A stretch of DNA of 64,000 bases from Nocardia vinacea (GTDB taxonomy: Bacteria > Actinomycetota > Actinomycetes > Mycobacteriales > Mycobacteriaceae): contig NZ_CP109149.1 of assembly GCF_035920345.1 (NCBI RefSeq), forward strand, positions 3,038,001-3,102,000, written 5' to 3'. The notes beneath the pieces were generated by a model. It was not told where the DNA came from and did no database searches. It saw only the letters and a program-made list of their open reading frames with translations. Below are positions 20,235-31,409 of this stretch, one piece after another. A program made the translations under genes and the position numbers. Positions within the stretch are counted from its first letter, which is position 1; every line of letters begins with the position of its first letter.

Positions 20235-20810
20235 CTACGAGGTGAGATCCCGGTCGTCGCCGCGACCCGAAACCTCGACCGGCACAGCCCGCCCGGCAGA
20301 ACGGCGGGACTTCACCCAGTAGAGTCCCCCGACCACCACCGCCGTGCCTACAAGCAACACACTGGTGGTCACGGTCCAGGAGAACGTCTGCGGCCGCTCC
20401 AGCTGATCGACGAAAAGCTGCGCCGCCTGCGCCGAATGCCCCTGCGTGCTCTTGGACAGGTCCTCGGCCCGCTCGAGCTTCACCCGGCTGATCGAATCGC
20501 TGTAGGTGCCGACCCAGTCGTCGCTCAGTACCACCACGGTTCCGTGCTCGGTCTTGCCGACCTCGGTGGCGAGGTCACGTAAATTGGAGTCGTGGCCTGG
20601 ATTACCGGGAATCACCACGATGCTGAGCTCGATGCCGTGGGCACGAGCATCGGCGACGACCGCCTCGAGTGCGTCCTGATCCTTACCCTTCGGCGTGGCC
20701 ACATGATTGTCGACCACATCCTCCTTGATCTGGGTCAACGTCTTGTCGTCGATACCAGGGGGGAGTTCGGCGCGCATAGGCGTGAACACCGAGGTGTGCG
20801 AGACGGTCAT
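20235..20810 (-). CDS. Rv1476-like single-pass membrane protein (DUF6676-type)
   Basis: The 191-residue protein has a soluble N-terminal domain (residues 1-130: IVVIPGNPGHDSNLRDLATEVG, then VVVLSDDWVGTYSDSISR), one membrane helix near 145-170 (TTSVLLVGTAVVVGGLYW) and a short basic cytoplasmic tail. This layout and position, between aconitase and ripA, match Rv1476 (186 residues). The soluble half looks like a TPM-like fold, sometimes linked to photosystem or membrane-protein quality control, but no function is proven. ATG 20810 is preferred because upstream sequence lacks the domain; a longer in-frame start exists at 20942. It lies divergent from acn. Confidence 0.82.
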   Translation of the reverse strand: MTVSHTSVFTPMRAELPPGIDDKTLTQIKEDVVDNHVATPKGKDQDALEAVVADARAHGIELSIVVIPGNPGHDSNLRDLATEVGKTEHGTVVVLSDDWVGTYSDSISRVKLERAEDLSKSTQGHSAQAAQLFVDQLERPQTFSWTVTTSVLLVGTAVVVGGLYWVKSRRSAGRAVPVEVSGRGDDRDLTS

Positions 20811-23960
<3,150 letters not shown>

Positions 23961-23976
23961 ACGACTGTGCTGTAGT

Positions 23977-24013
23977 AGGTCCGCGCACCGCGTCACCCGC
24001 GGTGCGCGGACCT
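23977..24013 (+). terminator. 16-bp perfect hairpin between acn and acnR
   Basis: The 5' arm AGGTCCGCGCACCGCG (23977-23992), loop TCACC and 3' arm CGCGGTGCGCGGACCT (23998-24013) pair without mismatch, starting 16 bases after the acn stop and followed by CTTCAC. It should terminate most acn transcripts and limit readthrough into the repressor gene, or protect the acn 3' end. Confidence 0.75.
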
Positions 24014-24056
24014 CTTCACATTGCATTGCCCGCTTCGCTCGGAGGAGCCCGCCGAA

Positions 24057-24623
24057 ATGCCCAAAGTCAGTGATGATCACCTCGCCGCCCGGCGTAGTCA
24101 GATTCTGGACGGGGCGCGGGCCTGTTTCGCCGAGTACGGGTACGACGGTGCGACCGTGCGCCGCCTGGAAGAGGGCATCGGCCTGTCTCGCGGCGCGATC
24201 TTCCACCACTTCCGGGACAAGGACGCCCTGTTTCTCGCGCTGGCCCAAGAAGATGCCGACCGCATGGCCGATGTCGCGGCCAATCAGGGGCTGGTGCAGG
24301 TCATGCGCGATATGCTCGCCCACCCGGAGCAATTCAATTGGCTCGGAACCCGTTTGGAGATCGCGCGCCGCCTGCGCACCGATCCGGAATTCCGCGCGAG
24401 CTGGACCCAGCGCTCCGCCGAACTGACCGCCGCCACCCTGGCCCGCCTGGAACGCCGCAAGGCCGCAGGCGCCCTACGCGACGACGTCCCCACCGACGTC
24501 CTCCTCGGCTACCTCGACCTCGTCCTCGACGGCCTCATCGCCCGCATAGCGTCCGGCCACACCAACGAAAACCTCTCCGCCGTACTGGATCTCGTAGAAG
24601 CCTCGGTCCGCCGCAAGGAGTGA
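24057..24623 (+). CDS. acnR: TetR-family regulator, AcnR-like repressor of aconitase
   Basis: The 188-residue protein has an N-terminal TetR helix-turn-helix (residues about 10-55: ILDGARACFAEYGYDGATVR, then GLSRGAIFHHFRDKDALFLAL) and an all-helical ligand or dimer domain. ATG 24057 follows a strong GGAGGA. It lies 96 bases downstream of acn on the same strand, as in Corynebacterium glutamicum, where AcnR represses acn, and in M. tuberculosis (Rv1474c-Rv1475c). The function is therefore assigned from conserved context. Autoregulation and citrate/Mg2+ sensing known for corynebacterial AcnR cannot be judged from sequence. Confidence 0.88.
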   Translation: MPKVSDDHLAARRSQILDGARACFAEYGYDGATVRRLEEGIGLSRGAIFHHFRDKDALFLALAQEDADRMADVAANQGLVQVMRDMLAHPEQFNWLGTRLEIARRLRTDPEFRASWTQRSAELTAATLARLERRKAAGALRDDVPTDVLLGYLDLVLDGLIARIASGHTNENLSAVLDLVEASVRRKE

Positions 24624-24775
24624 GTCAGTTGCGGCATCCCCGCGCGGACCGTCCGGCAGCGGCGCGGAATCCATCGAGCGACCAGTTCCAGGATTGCCGG
24701 CAGCCGCCGCACACGACGACACCGTCCAACCACGGATGCTTCACGGAATGCGGAATCTCGACAACAATCGTCGAC

Positions 24776-25567
24776 ATGGAACTGAACGGAGCACGCGTCC
24801 TGATCACCGGCGCGACGGGCGGGATCGGGGTCGCGATCGCCGCCGCGGTCACCGCACGGGGCGCGAACGTAGTGCTGTCCGGACGGCGTGCCGAAGCGCT
24901 CGACCAGGTCGCGACCCGGTTCGGCGCGCTGGCGGTGGTCGCGGACCTCGCCGTCCCGGGTGGTGCCGAGAAGCTGCTCGAGGAGGCCGGTGACCTCGAT
25001 GTCGTCATCGCCAATGCCGCTCTGCCCGGTTCGGGCGACCTACTCGACTATTCGCTGACCGAGATCGATCGCGCGCTGGAGGTCAATCTGCGTGCCCCCA
25101 TCGTGCTTGCGCGCCTCGCCGGTGCGCAGATGGCCGAACGCGGCAAGGGCCATCTGGTCTTCATCAACTCCCTGTCCGGCAAGGCCGCATCCGGTAAGGC
25201 GGCGATGTACAACGCGACCAAATTCGGACTGCGCGGCTTCGCCTTGGCCTTGCGCGCCGACCTGCAGAGCCGCGGCATCGGTGTCTCCTCGATCTACCCC
25301 GGATTCGTCAGGGACGCGGGCATGTTCATCAAATCCGGCGCGGCCCTACCACAGGGCGTCGGCACCCGAAGCCCGGAAGACGTCGCGAACGCCGTGGTCC
25401 GAGCGATCGAACGGAACATCGCCGAAACCGACGTAGCCCCCCTCCCGGTCCGCTTCGGCGCGACATTGGCCCTGATCGCCCCCAATCTCTCAGCCCGTGT
25501 CCAGCGTCTCTTCGGCGCCGACAAGGTAATGACCGACCTAGCCGCTGGTCACCGCGATATGCGCTGA
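24776..25567 (+). CDS. Short-chain dehydrogenase/reductase
   Basis: The 263-residue SDR has cofactor loop TGATGGIG (residues 10-17), IANAA in place of NNAG, a catalytic Ser in INSLSGK and YNATK (Tyr/Lys), then SSIYPGFVRDAGMF. A basic residue after the second strand (SGRR) favours NADP(H). The C-terminal extension of about 30 residues beyond the core is helical. The substrate is unknown. ATG 24776 begins the first strand. It is the first gene of the accessory block that separates acnR from the small HTH gene; the preceding 150 bases contain no gene. Confidence 0.85.
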   Translation: MELNGARVLITGATGGIGVAIAAAVTARGANVVLSGRRAEALDQVATRFGALAVVADLAVPGGAEKLLEEAGDLDVVIANAALPGSGDLLDYSLTEIDRALEVNLRAPIVLARLAGAQMAERGKGHLVFINSLSGKAASGKAAMYNATKFGLRGFALALRADLQSRGIGVSSIYPGFVRDAGMFIKSGAALPQGVGTRSPEDVANAVVRAIERNIAETDVAPLPVRFGATLALIAPNLSARVQRLFGADKVMTDLAAGHRDMR

Positions 25568-25661
25568 GCCCTACGACGGGATGCGACGCATTCCCGCAAT
25601 ACACCGTCGCCTCGATCTTCGTCGGCGGCGCAAAAGCCGGTCGTCAGCATGTACGAGCTGG

Positions 25662-26420
25662 TCAGTGCTTGGACAGACGACTGAATACGATGCTGGCGCT
25701 GGCGAATCCGAGGGTGCAGAGCACGGCGCACCAGAGGAGGGCGAGGGGGGCGTTGTGGCCGGTGTCGTGGGAGTTCAGGAGTCCGCGCACGGTTTCGATG
25801 ATGGGGGTGGCGGGTTGGTAGTCGGCGAAGCCGCGCAGCCAGTGCGGCATGGTGGTGGTTTGGACGAAGGCGCTGCTGATGTAGGGGATGAACATGATGG
25901 CGTAGGTGAGGCCGCCGGCGGCTTCCGGATTCTTGGCGACCAGGCCGAGGGCGACGGCGATCCAGGAGATGGCGGTGACGAACAGGGTGATTACCGCGAG
26001 GGCCGCCAGCCAGCCGAATGGTCCGGCCTGGGGACGGTAGCCGAGTGCGAGCGCCACCGTGACCGCGATCGCGATGGCCGCGAGATTGCGGACAGCGCCC
26101 TCGGCGACATGGCCGGCGAGCACGGCCTGACGAAACATCGGCAGGGTACGGAAGCGGTCGATGCTGCCCCTTGTCATGTCCGTGGAGACGGCGGTGGCGG
26201 TGATCGATGAGCCGAAACCCGTGCACAGCAACATGATTCCGGGCACCACATAGTCGAGATAGGGTCCGCCGACATCGATGGCGCCGCCGAAGACGTAGGT
26301 GAACAGCAACATCACCAGAATCGGCATGAGCAGCGAAATAATCAGGGTGTCGCGGCTGCGCAGGGTGTGCCGGGTACAGCGGCGGAACATGACGAGGGTG
26401 TCGGCGAAGACGTCGGTCAC
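25662..26420 (-). CDS. ABC-2 type transporter permease (DrrB-like) without adjacent ATPase
   Basis: The 252-residue protein has six predicted membrane helices in the ABC-2/DrrB pattern: TLIISLLMPILVMLLFTYVFGG near residues 25-46, MTRGSIDRFRTLPM (coupling-helix region), and the C-terminal FADYQPATPIIETVRGLL typical of daunorubicin-type permeases. The GTG at 26420 overlaps the glycosyltransferase stop (GTGA), so the two are translated together. No ATP-binding gene lies nearby, which is unusual since drrA normally precedes drrB. It may recruit an ATPase encoded elsewhere. It is inferred to export the glycosylated product of the linked transferase. Confidence 0.87.
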   Translation of the reverse strand: MTDVFADTLVMFRRCTRHTLRSRDTLIISLLMPILVMLLFTYVFGGAIDVGGPYLDYVVPGIMLLCTGFGSSITATAVSTDMTRGSIDRFRTLPMFRQAVLAGHVAEGAVRNLAAIAIAVTVALALGYRPQAGPFGWLAALAVITLFVTAISWIAVALGLVAKNPEAAGGLTYAIMFIPYISSAFVQTTTMPHWLRGFADYQPATPIIETVRGLLNSHDTGHNAPLALLWCAVLCTLGFASASIVFSRLSKH

Positions 26421-27694
26421 CGGGCGGCGGCTTCGACGATATCGGCGGTGCGGGCGGCGGCGTCCTCGGTGCTCAGCGTCTTCGCGAATTCCGCTGCGCG
26501 GGAGCGGCGTTCGGGCGTCAGCAGCGACGCGACGCCTTGTTCCAGCCGAGCCTCGGTCAGTCGCGTGAACGGCAGATGCGCCCCCACCCCGAGGCGCTCG
26601 ACCTGCCCGCCCCACATTGGTTGTTCGAACGACACCGAGCACACCAGCGTCGGCAATCCGGCGCGCAGACTCTCGAACAGCGTTCCGATACCGCCGTGAT
26701 GCACCGCCGCGGCGCAATGCGGAAAAACCAGATCGTGCGCGAACGGACCGACAACCTTTACATTCGGCCCCGCCTGCGCATCGGCAATATCCAGATCACT
26801 CCACCCCGCGCTGACCAATGCACGCACACCCAAACGAGCAGACACTTCGGTAACCATCGCCAGCACTGAGGCCGTGTCCCGAATGGGCATACTGCCGAAT
26901 CCGAAGAAAACCGGCGGCGCCCCCGCCTCGATCCACGACAGAATGCCCGCGTGGTCGCCGGCCAGATCACCGACGGCCTCGCGGGCGGCGGGATCGAGCG
27001 TCAGAAATCCGGTGAAAGGCCTGCGTTCATCCCATTGTTCGGGCAGTCCTGGAACCAATGCCGGATCGTAGATCTGCACCTCGGGAACATGCGCACGCGC
27101 CAATACCGCTGCGGTACTCGCTCGCGATTTCGGCAGCCCGAGAGTCGCGCGTAGATCGTTGAGATAACGCATGAACACCACCCGGCGCAGATTCTCCGCG
27201 ACCGCCCACGTCGCACGATTAACAGCCGCAGGCGGATTCCACCGCGGCGGCAGCGCACCCGGAAACGGATATGCGCCATTACTGCGGCAGGGAAAATAAT
27301 GCAGGCTGACCAGCGGAACCCCCATTGCCTCCGCAACCGAACCGGCCCGATCCTCGGTGACGGTGCTCGCCACGATCAGATCCGCACCCGTGCAAACGTC
27401 GATGACTTCTCGATTCATCTGCTGGGCATAGTCGGCCATCTGCCGGGCTACCAATTGCATGAGCCGCAGGGTGTTGCCCGCCGCCAGCGCCCGCTGTCCG
27501 GCATCCGAACTGTAAAGCTGCTGCACATCCGGTCCGCAGGTGACCGCGGCAAGCCCAGTGGCCGTGGCGAATTCGACCAGATTCGGCGGCGCCCCGAGCA
27601 GCACATCGTGGCCGCGACGGCGCAGCTCGAGTCCCAGCGCCACGACGGGCTGGACATCACCGCGGGTTCCGGTGAGCGGAATCGCTATTTTCAC
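26417..27694 (-). CDS. GT1-family (MGT/EryCIII-like) glycosyltransferase
   Basis: The 425-residue GT-B enzyme starts with KIAIPLTGTRGDVQPVVALG (glycine-rich acceptor-domain loop) and has the C-terminal nucleotide-sugar motif FPHCAAAVHHGGIGTLFESL (residues about 320-340), followed by PTLVCSVSFEQPMWG. These features are shared by natural-product and sterol/lipid glycosyltransferases such as those of rhamnolipid, vancomycin and glycopeptidolipid pathways. GTG 27694 puts the first strand at the N-terminus. It is co-translated with the ABC-2 permease downstream and divergent from the GT4-P450 fusion gene 77-100 bases away. The acceptor is probably a small hydrophobic molecule (inference). Confidence 0.88.
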   Translation of the reverse strand: MKIAIPLTGTRGDVQPVVALGLELRRRGHDVLLGAPPNLVEFATATGLAAVTCGPDVQQLYSSDAGQRALAAGNTLRLMQLVARQMADYAQQMNREVIDVCTGADLIVASTVTEDRAGSVAEAMGVPLVSLHYFPCRSNGAYPFPGALPPRWNPPAAVNRATWAVAENLRRVVFMRYLNDLRATLGLPKSRASTAAVLARAHVPEVQIYDPALVPGLPEQWDERRPFTGFLTLDPAAREAVGDLAGDHAGILSWIEAGAPPVFFGFGSMPIRDTASVLAMVTEVSARLGVRALVSAGWSDLDIADAQAGPNVKVVGPFAHDLVFPHCAAAVHHGGIGTLFESLRAGLPTLVCSVSFEQPMWGGQVERLGVGAHLPFTRLTEARLEQGVASLLTPERRSRAAEFAKTLSTEDAAARTADIVEAAAR

Positions 27695-27792
27695 GGCGGC
27701 TCTTTCGGTATCGGGTCCCCTGACGACGCCGACCGGATATTCCACAGAATTAAGGGCTCCGCACGGCGGCGATGTGTCAGTACAGTGCCATT

Positions 27793-30357
27793 GTGCACAT
27801 AGCGATGTTCATGGACTACCACCCGGCCACCCTCGGTGGGGTCCAGACCGCGGTCGCTTCGCTGTGCCGTGGACTCGAACGCGCAGGTCACCGCGTCACC
27901 ATGTTCGTCGCGCCGCAGCCGGGCGCCGGCGAGCTGCCGAATGTGGTGCCGCTGCGCGCCGCAGGTGGTCTCGCAGTGAACGGATTCCCCGTTGTGCTGC
28001 CGACAAAGCACAATGCCGAACTCATCGACGCCGCCTTCGCCGCACGCGGCCCGATCGACCTCGTGCACAGCCACACCACCTACGGTGTCGCCATCGCCGG
28101 CATGAAAGCCGCACGGCGACACCGGATTCCGCTGATCCATACGGCCCAGAGCCGCGACGACGCGTTCATCGAGAACACCTCGCCCGCACCGTATTCGGCG
28201 GCGCTGGCCCTGCGCGCCCTGCACGGCCGGTTCGTACCGCACGATCAGCACATGCCGCACCGCGCCGAAAGCCGTGCGGCACGCCATGCCTGGTGGACGA
28301 TCGTCGGTCAGGCCCAGGTCGCGGATCGGGTCATCGCGCCGACCCGGCACTTCGCTGACCAACTGCTCGCCCACGGTCTGACCCGGCCGCTTCGGGTGGT
28401 ATCCAACGGTGTCGATGACGAACTCATCGAAAACACCAGCGGCACACAGATCTTCGAGCACGCGATCGACGCGCCATTGCGGTTGATCTGGTGTGGGCGG
28501 CTGTCGGCCGAGAAGCGGCTCCTCGCTGCGATCGAGGCCATGCGGCATCTCGACGACTGCACACTCGACGTCTACGGTGACGGCGACCTGCAGGTCCAGG
28601 CGGCCGCCGCAATCACCGAATATCGACTCACGGACCGAATCCGTTTGCACGGCAGGGCCACTCAGGCCGAATGCCTCGCTGCCATGTCCGAAGGCGACGC
28701 ACTGCTGTTCCCCTCCAACGGTTTCGATACACAGGGCATGGTCCTGCTGGAGGCGGTGGCGGTCGGCCTGCCGATCATCTACTGCGATCCCGATCTCGAC
28801 GAATCGGTGCCTGCCGGTGGCGGCATTCGCACCGCCGATCCGTCGCCGGTCGCGATCGCCGACACCATCGCCGAGCTCGACGCCGATCGCAACGCGCTCG
28901 CGGAAATGCGCCAGATCCTCGGCAAATACAGCGACTCGGTGCTCCAGTCACAGCACATCGGGAGCGTGCTCGAAATCTATCGACAGGCTCGGGCCGAGTC
29001 CGCGCGCAGCCCGGAACTGGTCATGCCGCAATCGCTTTCGGAAGTACCTACCGCACCTGGTCAATTGCCACTGGTCGGCCACAGTCTGCAGGCCCTGCGC
29101 GACGCTCCGGGCTTCGTCACCTCACTGGCCGATCTCGGCCCGATCGTGCGCCTGCGATTCGGCCAGAAGACCGGATATCTGCTCACCACACCGGACCTCG
29201 TCCGCGAGGTCGGGCTCGGCGATGCCGAACTCAATCGGGATGATCTGCGTGAGGCCATCGAGGATGTCGCGGGCGGATCCGTCAATGTTCTGCGCGGTGC
29301 GGAACACAAGCTGCGGCGTCGCATGATCTCGCCCGCGCTGCGGCAGAGCCGGCTCGCCGAATACACGCGGTCGGCGGCCGATATCGCCGAAACCTGGTCG
29401 GCGGGACTGCCTTCGGGCGGACGCGTGAATCTCATGGACGAGGCGCACGGCCTGATCCTCGACACGGTCTCCTCGACACTGTTCACCGCCGAGTTCAGCG
29501 ATCACGCACGCCGCGAGATCCGGGACAGCGTCCCATGGCTGCTCAGTCAGGTCATTCTGCGCACCGCGCTCCCCCCGCAGGTGCGCCGACTTCGGCTCAT
29601 TTCGAACTGGCGCTGGCGCACCAAGGCTCGCCACCTGCGCACCGCTATCGGGGCTGTCATCACCGAATACCGCCGCCGCGACGAGGATTTCAACGATGTG
29701 GTTTCGGCGCTCATCCGACACACCGACAGCGAGACCGGCGCGACGCTGTCCGATGAGCACATCATCGACGAAGCGATCCTCATGCTGGCCGGTGGCGTCG
29801 GCTCGATGGCATCGCTTACCGGCTGGCTCTGGCACGAGGTCATGCGCCGCCCGCACATCGGCGAGCGGTTATATGCCGAACTCGATTCCGTCGTCGGATC
29901 GGGCCCGGTCCGCGCCGATCATCTCGGAGCGCTTCCCTACCTGAAACAGGTTGTGGCAGAGACACTTCGGTTCTGGGGGCCATGGATCAGCGCGGGCACC
30001 GCCGACGGCGACGTCACCATCGGCGGACTCACCGTTCCGGACGGCACGGCAATCATGTTCTCCCCCTACCTGGTTCAGCACAACAAGCGCTACTACGCCG
30101 ACCCGGAGTCCTTCGACCCGGATCGCTGGTCGCCCGAACGCGCCGCCGATATCGACAAGAAGGCCAACCTCTCGTTCGGCGTCGGCCGTCGCCGCTGCCT
30201 CGGCGACCATTTCGCCATGATCGAGATCGGCCTCGCCGCCGCCGCGCTGTTGGCCCGCTGGCGCCCGACACCCGACCCGAACTACACGGTGCGCGCCTCC
30301 AATCGAGACTTCGTCCTTTCTCCCTCAGCGCTGCCGGTTACGCTGCAACCGCGTTGA
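27793..30357 (+). CDS. Natural fusion: GT4 glycosyltransferase + cytochrome P450
   Basis: One uninterrupted frame of about 854 residues. Residues 1-395 are a GT-B, GT4-type glycosyltransferase: N-terminal HIAMFMDYHPATLGGVQTAV, RVVSNGVDD, LIWCGRLSAEKRLLAAIEAM, then LLFPSNGFDTQGMVLLEAVA with the family Glu. After a short linker (SLSEVPTAPGQLPLVGHSLQ) a complete P450 follows (about 420-854): C-helix HKLRRRMISPALRQ, I-helix LAGGVGSMASLTGW, ETLRF (ExxR), FDPDRW and heme-binding FGVGRRRCLG. The I-helix lacks the usual acid/Thr pair. GTG 27793 begins the first strand; an in-frame ATG at 27772 is the alternative. The join has no stop or frameshift. Glycosylation plus oxidation of one substrate is inferred. 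Confidence 0.9.
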   Translation: MHIAMFMDYHPATLGGVQTAVASLCRGLERAGHRVTMFVAPQPGAGELPNVVPLRAAGGLAVNGFPVVLPTKHNAELIDAAFAARGPIDLVHSHTTYGVAIAGMKAARRHRIPLIHTAQSRDDAFIENTSPAPYSAALALRALHGRFVPHDQHMPHRAESRAARHAWWTIVGQAQVADRVIAPTRHFADQLLAHGLTRPLRVVSNGVDDELIENTSGTQIFEHAIDAPLRLIWCGRLSAEKRLLAAIEAMRHLDDCTLDVYGDGDLQVQAAAAITEYRLTDRIRLHGRATQAECLAAMSEGDALLFPSNGFDTQGMVLLEAVAVGLPIIYCDPDLDESVPAGGGIRTADPSPVAIADTIAELDADRNALAEMRQILGKYSDSVLQSQHIGSVLEIYRQARAESARSPELVMPQSLSEVPTAPGQLPLVGHSLQALRDAPGFVTSLADLGPIVRLRFGQKTGYLLTTPDLVREVGLGDAELNRDDLREAIEDVAGGSVNVLRGAEHKLRRRMISPALRQSRLAEYTRSAADIAETWSAGLPSGGRVNLMDEAHGLILDTVSSTLFTAEFSDHARREIRDSVPWLLSQVILRTALPPQVRRLRLISNWRWRTKARHLRTAIGAVITEYRRRDEDFNDVVSALIRHTDSETGATLSDEHIIDEAILMLAGGVGSMASLTGWLWHEVMRRPHIGERLYAELDSVVGSGPVRADHLGALPYLKQVVAETLRFWGPWISAGTADGDVTIGGLTVPDGTAIMFSPYLVQHNKRYYADPESFDPDRWSPERAADIDKKANLSFGVGRRRCLGDHFAMIEIGLAAAALLARWRPTPDPNYTVRASNRDFVLSPSALPVTLQPR

Positions 30358-30361
30358 ATAC

Positions 30362-30392
30362 TTGCTTGGAGTGCACTCCAGGTCGCTAGCGT
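30362..30392 (+). promoter_or_regulatory. MerR-type promoter/operator of the SDR gene
   Basis: A -35-like TTGCTT (30362-30367) and a -10-like TAGCGT (30387-30392) are separated by 19 bases, the over-long spacer characteristic of MerR-family promoters. The spacer contains the perfect 14-base palindrome TGGAGTGCACTCCA (30367-30380). Transcription would begin about 30399-30400, at the ATG of the gene. No MerR gene lies in the window. Confidence 0.75.
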
Positions 30393-30399
30393 GAGTCAC

Positions 30400-31218
30400 A
30401 TGAGCAAAGTTTGGTTCATCACCGGAGTCTCACGAGGATTCGGCCGTGAATGGGCACTCGCCGCATTGGAACGCGGCGATCAAGTGGCCGGCACGGCGCG
30501 CGATACCAGCACACTCGACGATCTCGTCGCGAAGTATCCGGATACCTTCCTGCCGCTGCGCCTGGACGTCACCGATCGGGACGGCGATTTCGCCGCGGTA
30601 CAGCAGGCCGCCGAGCGATTCGGGCGGCTCGATATCGTGATCAACAATGCCGGCTACGGCCAGTTCGGCATGATCGAGGAACTCAGCGAGGACGAGTTCC
30701 GCGCACAATTGGAAACCAACGTCTTCGGCGCACTGTGGGTCACCCAGGCGGCGCTGCCGATCCTGCGGGGCCAGGGCAGCGGCCACATCATCCAGGTGTC
30801 GAGCATCGGCGGCATCGCCGCGTTCCAGAACCTGGGCGCATATCACGCGTCGAAGTGGGCGCTCGAAGGTTTCTCCCAGGCGCTCGCCCAGGAGGTAGCA
30901 CCCTTCGGCATCCACGTCACCCTGATCGAACCGGGCGGATTCGGCACCGACTGGGGCGGCCCCTCGGCGCAGCATGCCACCCCGCTCCCGGCCTACGATT
31001 CGGCCAGGGCCGCCCGAGCCGCCCAGCGTTCGGCGGTGCGCCAGGGCGATCCCGCCGCCACTCGCACCGCCATCCTCGCGGTCGTCGACGCGCCCGAACC
31101 GCCGCTGCGCATTTTCCTCGGCGAGGTCCCGCTGACCGTCGCCACCGCAGAATACGAATCCCGCCTCGCGCTCTGGCGCGAGTGGCAGCCCATCTCCGCT
31201 GCCGCACAGGGGGATTGA
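30400..31218 (+). CDS. SDR oxidoreductase, probably MerR-regulated and leaderless
   Basis: The 272-residue SDR has cofactor motif TGVSRGFG (residues 7-14), INNAGYG, a catalytic Ser in VSSIGG, YHASKWALEGF (Tyr/Lys) and VTLIEPGGFGTDWGG. It belongs to the 'classical' SDRs often annotated as 3-oxoacyl reductases or quinone/aldehyde reductases in actinobacteria. I chose ATG 30400 rather than GTG 30391 because the MerR-type -10 box ends at 30392, which would place transcription start on or next to this ATG; GTG 30391 lies inside the -10. It follows the GT4-P450 gene by 42 bases but has its own promoter. The inducer is unknown. Confidence 0.86.
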   Translation: MSKVWFITGVSRGFGREWALAALERGDQVAGTARDTSTLDDLVAKYPDTFLPLRLDVTDRDGDFAAVQQAAERFGRLDIVINNAGYGQFGMIEELSEDEFRAQLETNVFGALWVTQAALPILRGQGSGHIIQVSSIGGIAAFQNLGAYHASKWALEGFSQALAQEVAPFGIHVTLIEPGGFGTDWGGPSAQHATPLPAYDSARAARAAQRSAVRQGDPAATRTAILAVVDAPEPPLRIFLGEVPLTVATAEYESRLALWREWQPISAAAQGD

Positions 31219-31237
31219 GCCGTCACCTCTAGTGCGA

Positions 31238-31284
31238 CGCCGCCGGGGAGAGTGGGGATGATGGTGGACCCATCCCCGGCGGCG
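31238..31284 (+). terminator. Long GC hairpin after the SDR gene
   Basis: Arms CGCCGCCGGGG (31238-31248) and CCCCGGCGGCG (31274-31284) are perfectly complementary, with a 25-base loop holding a weaker inner pairing. It begins 20 bases past the SDR stop and lies between convergent genes. Confidence 0.6.
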
Positions 31285-31409
31285 CCGACTATCCGAGACC
31301 GCGCCCTCGCCGGCCGACGGCGCGGGTACAGGTCGAACCGGGACGAGCTGAAAATAGGCCCACCCGTCCGGAATTCCCGAACTTCAGGTACGAAACCACC
31401 CCGAGCGGG

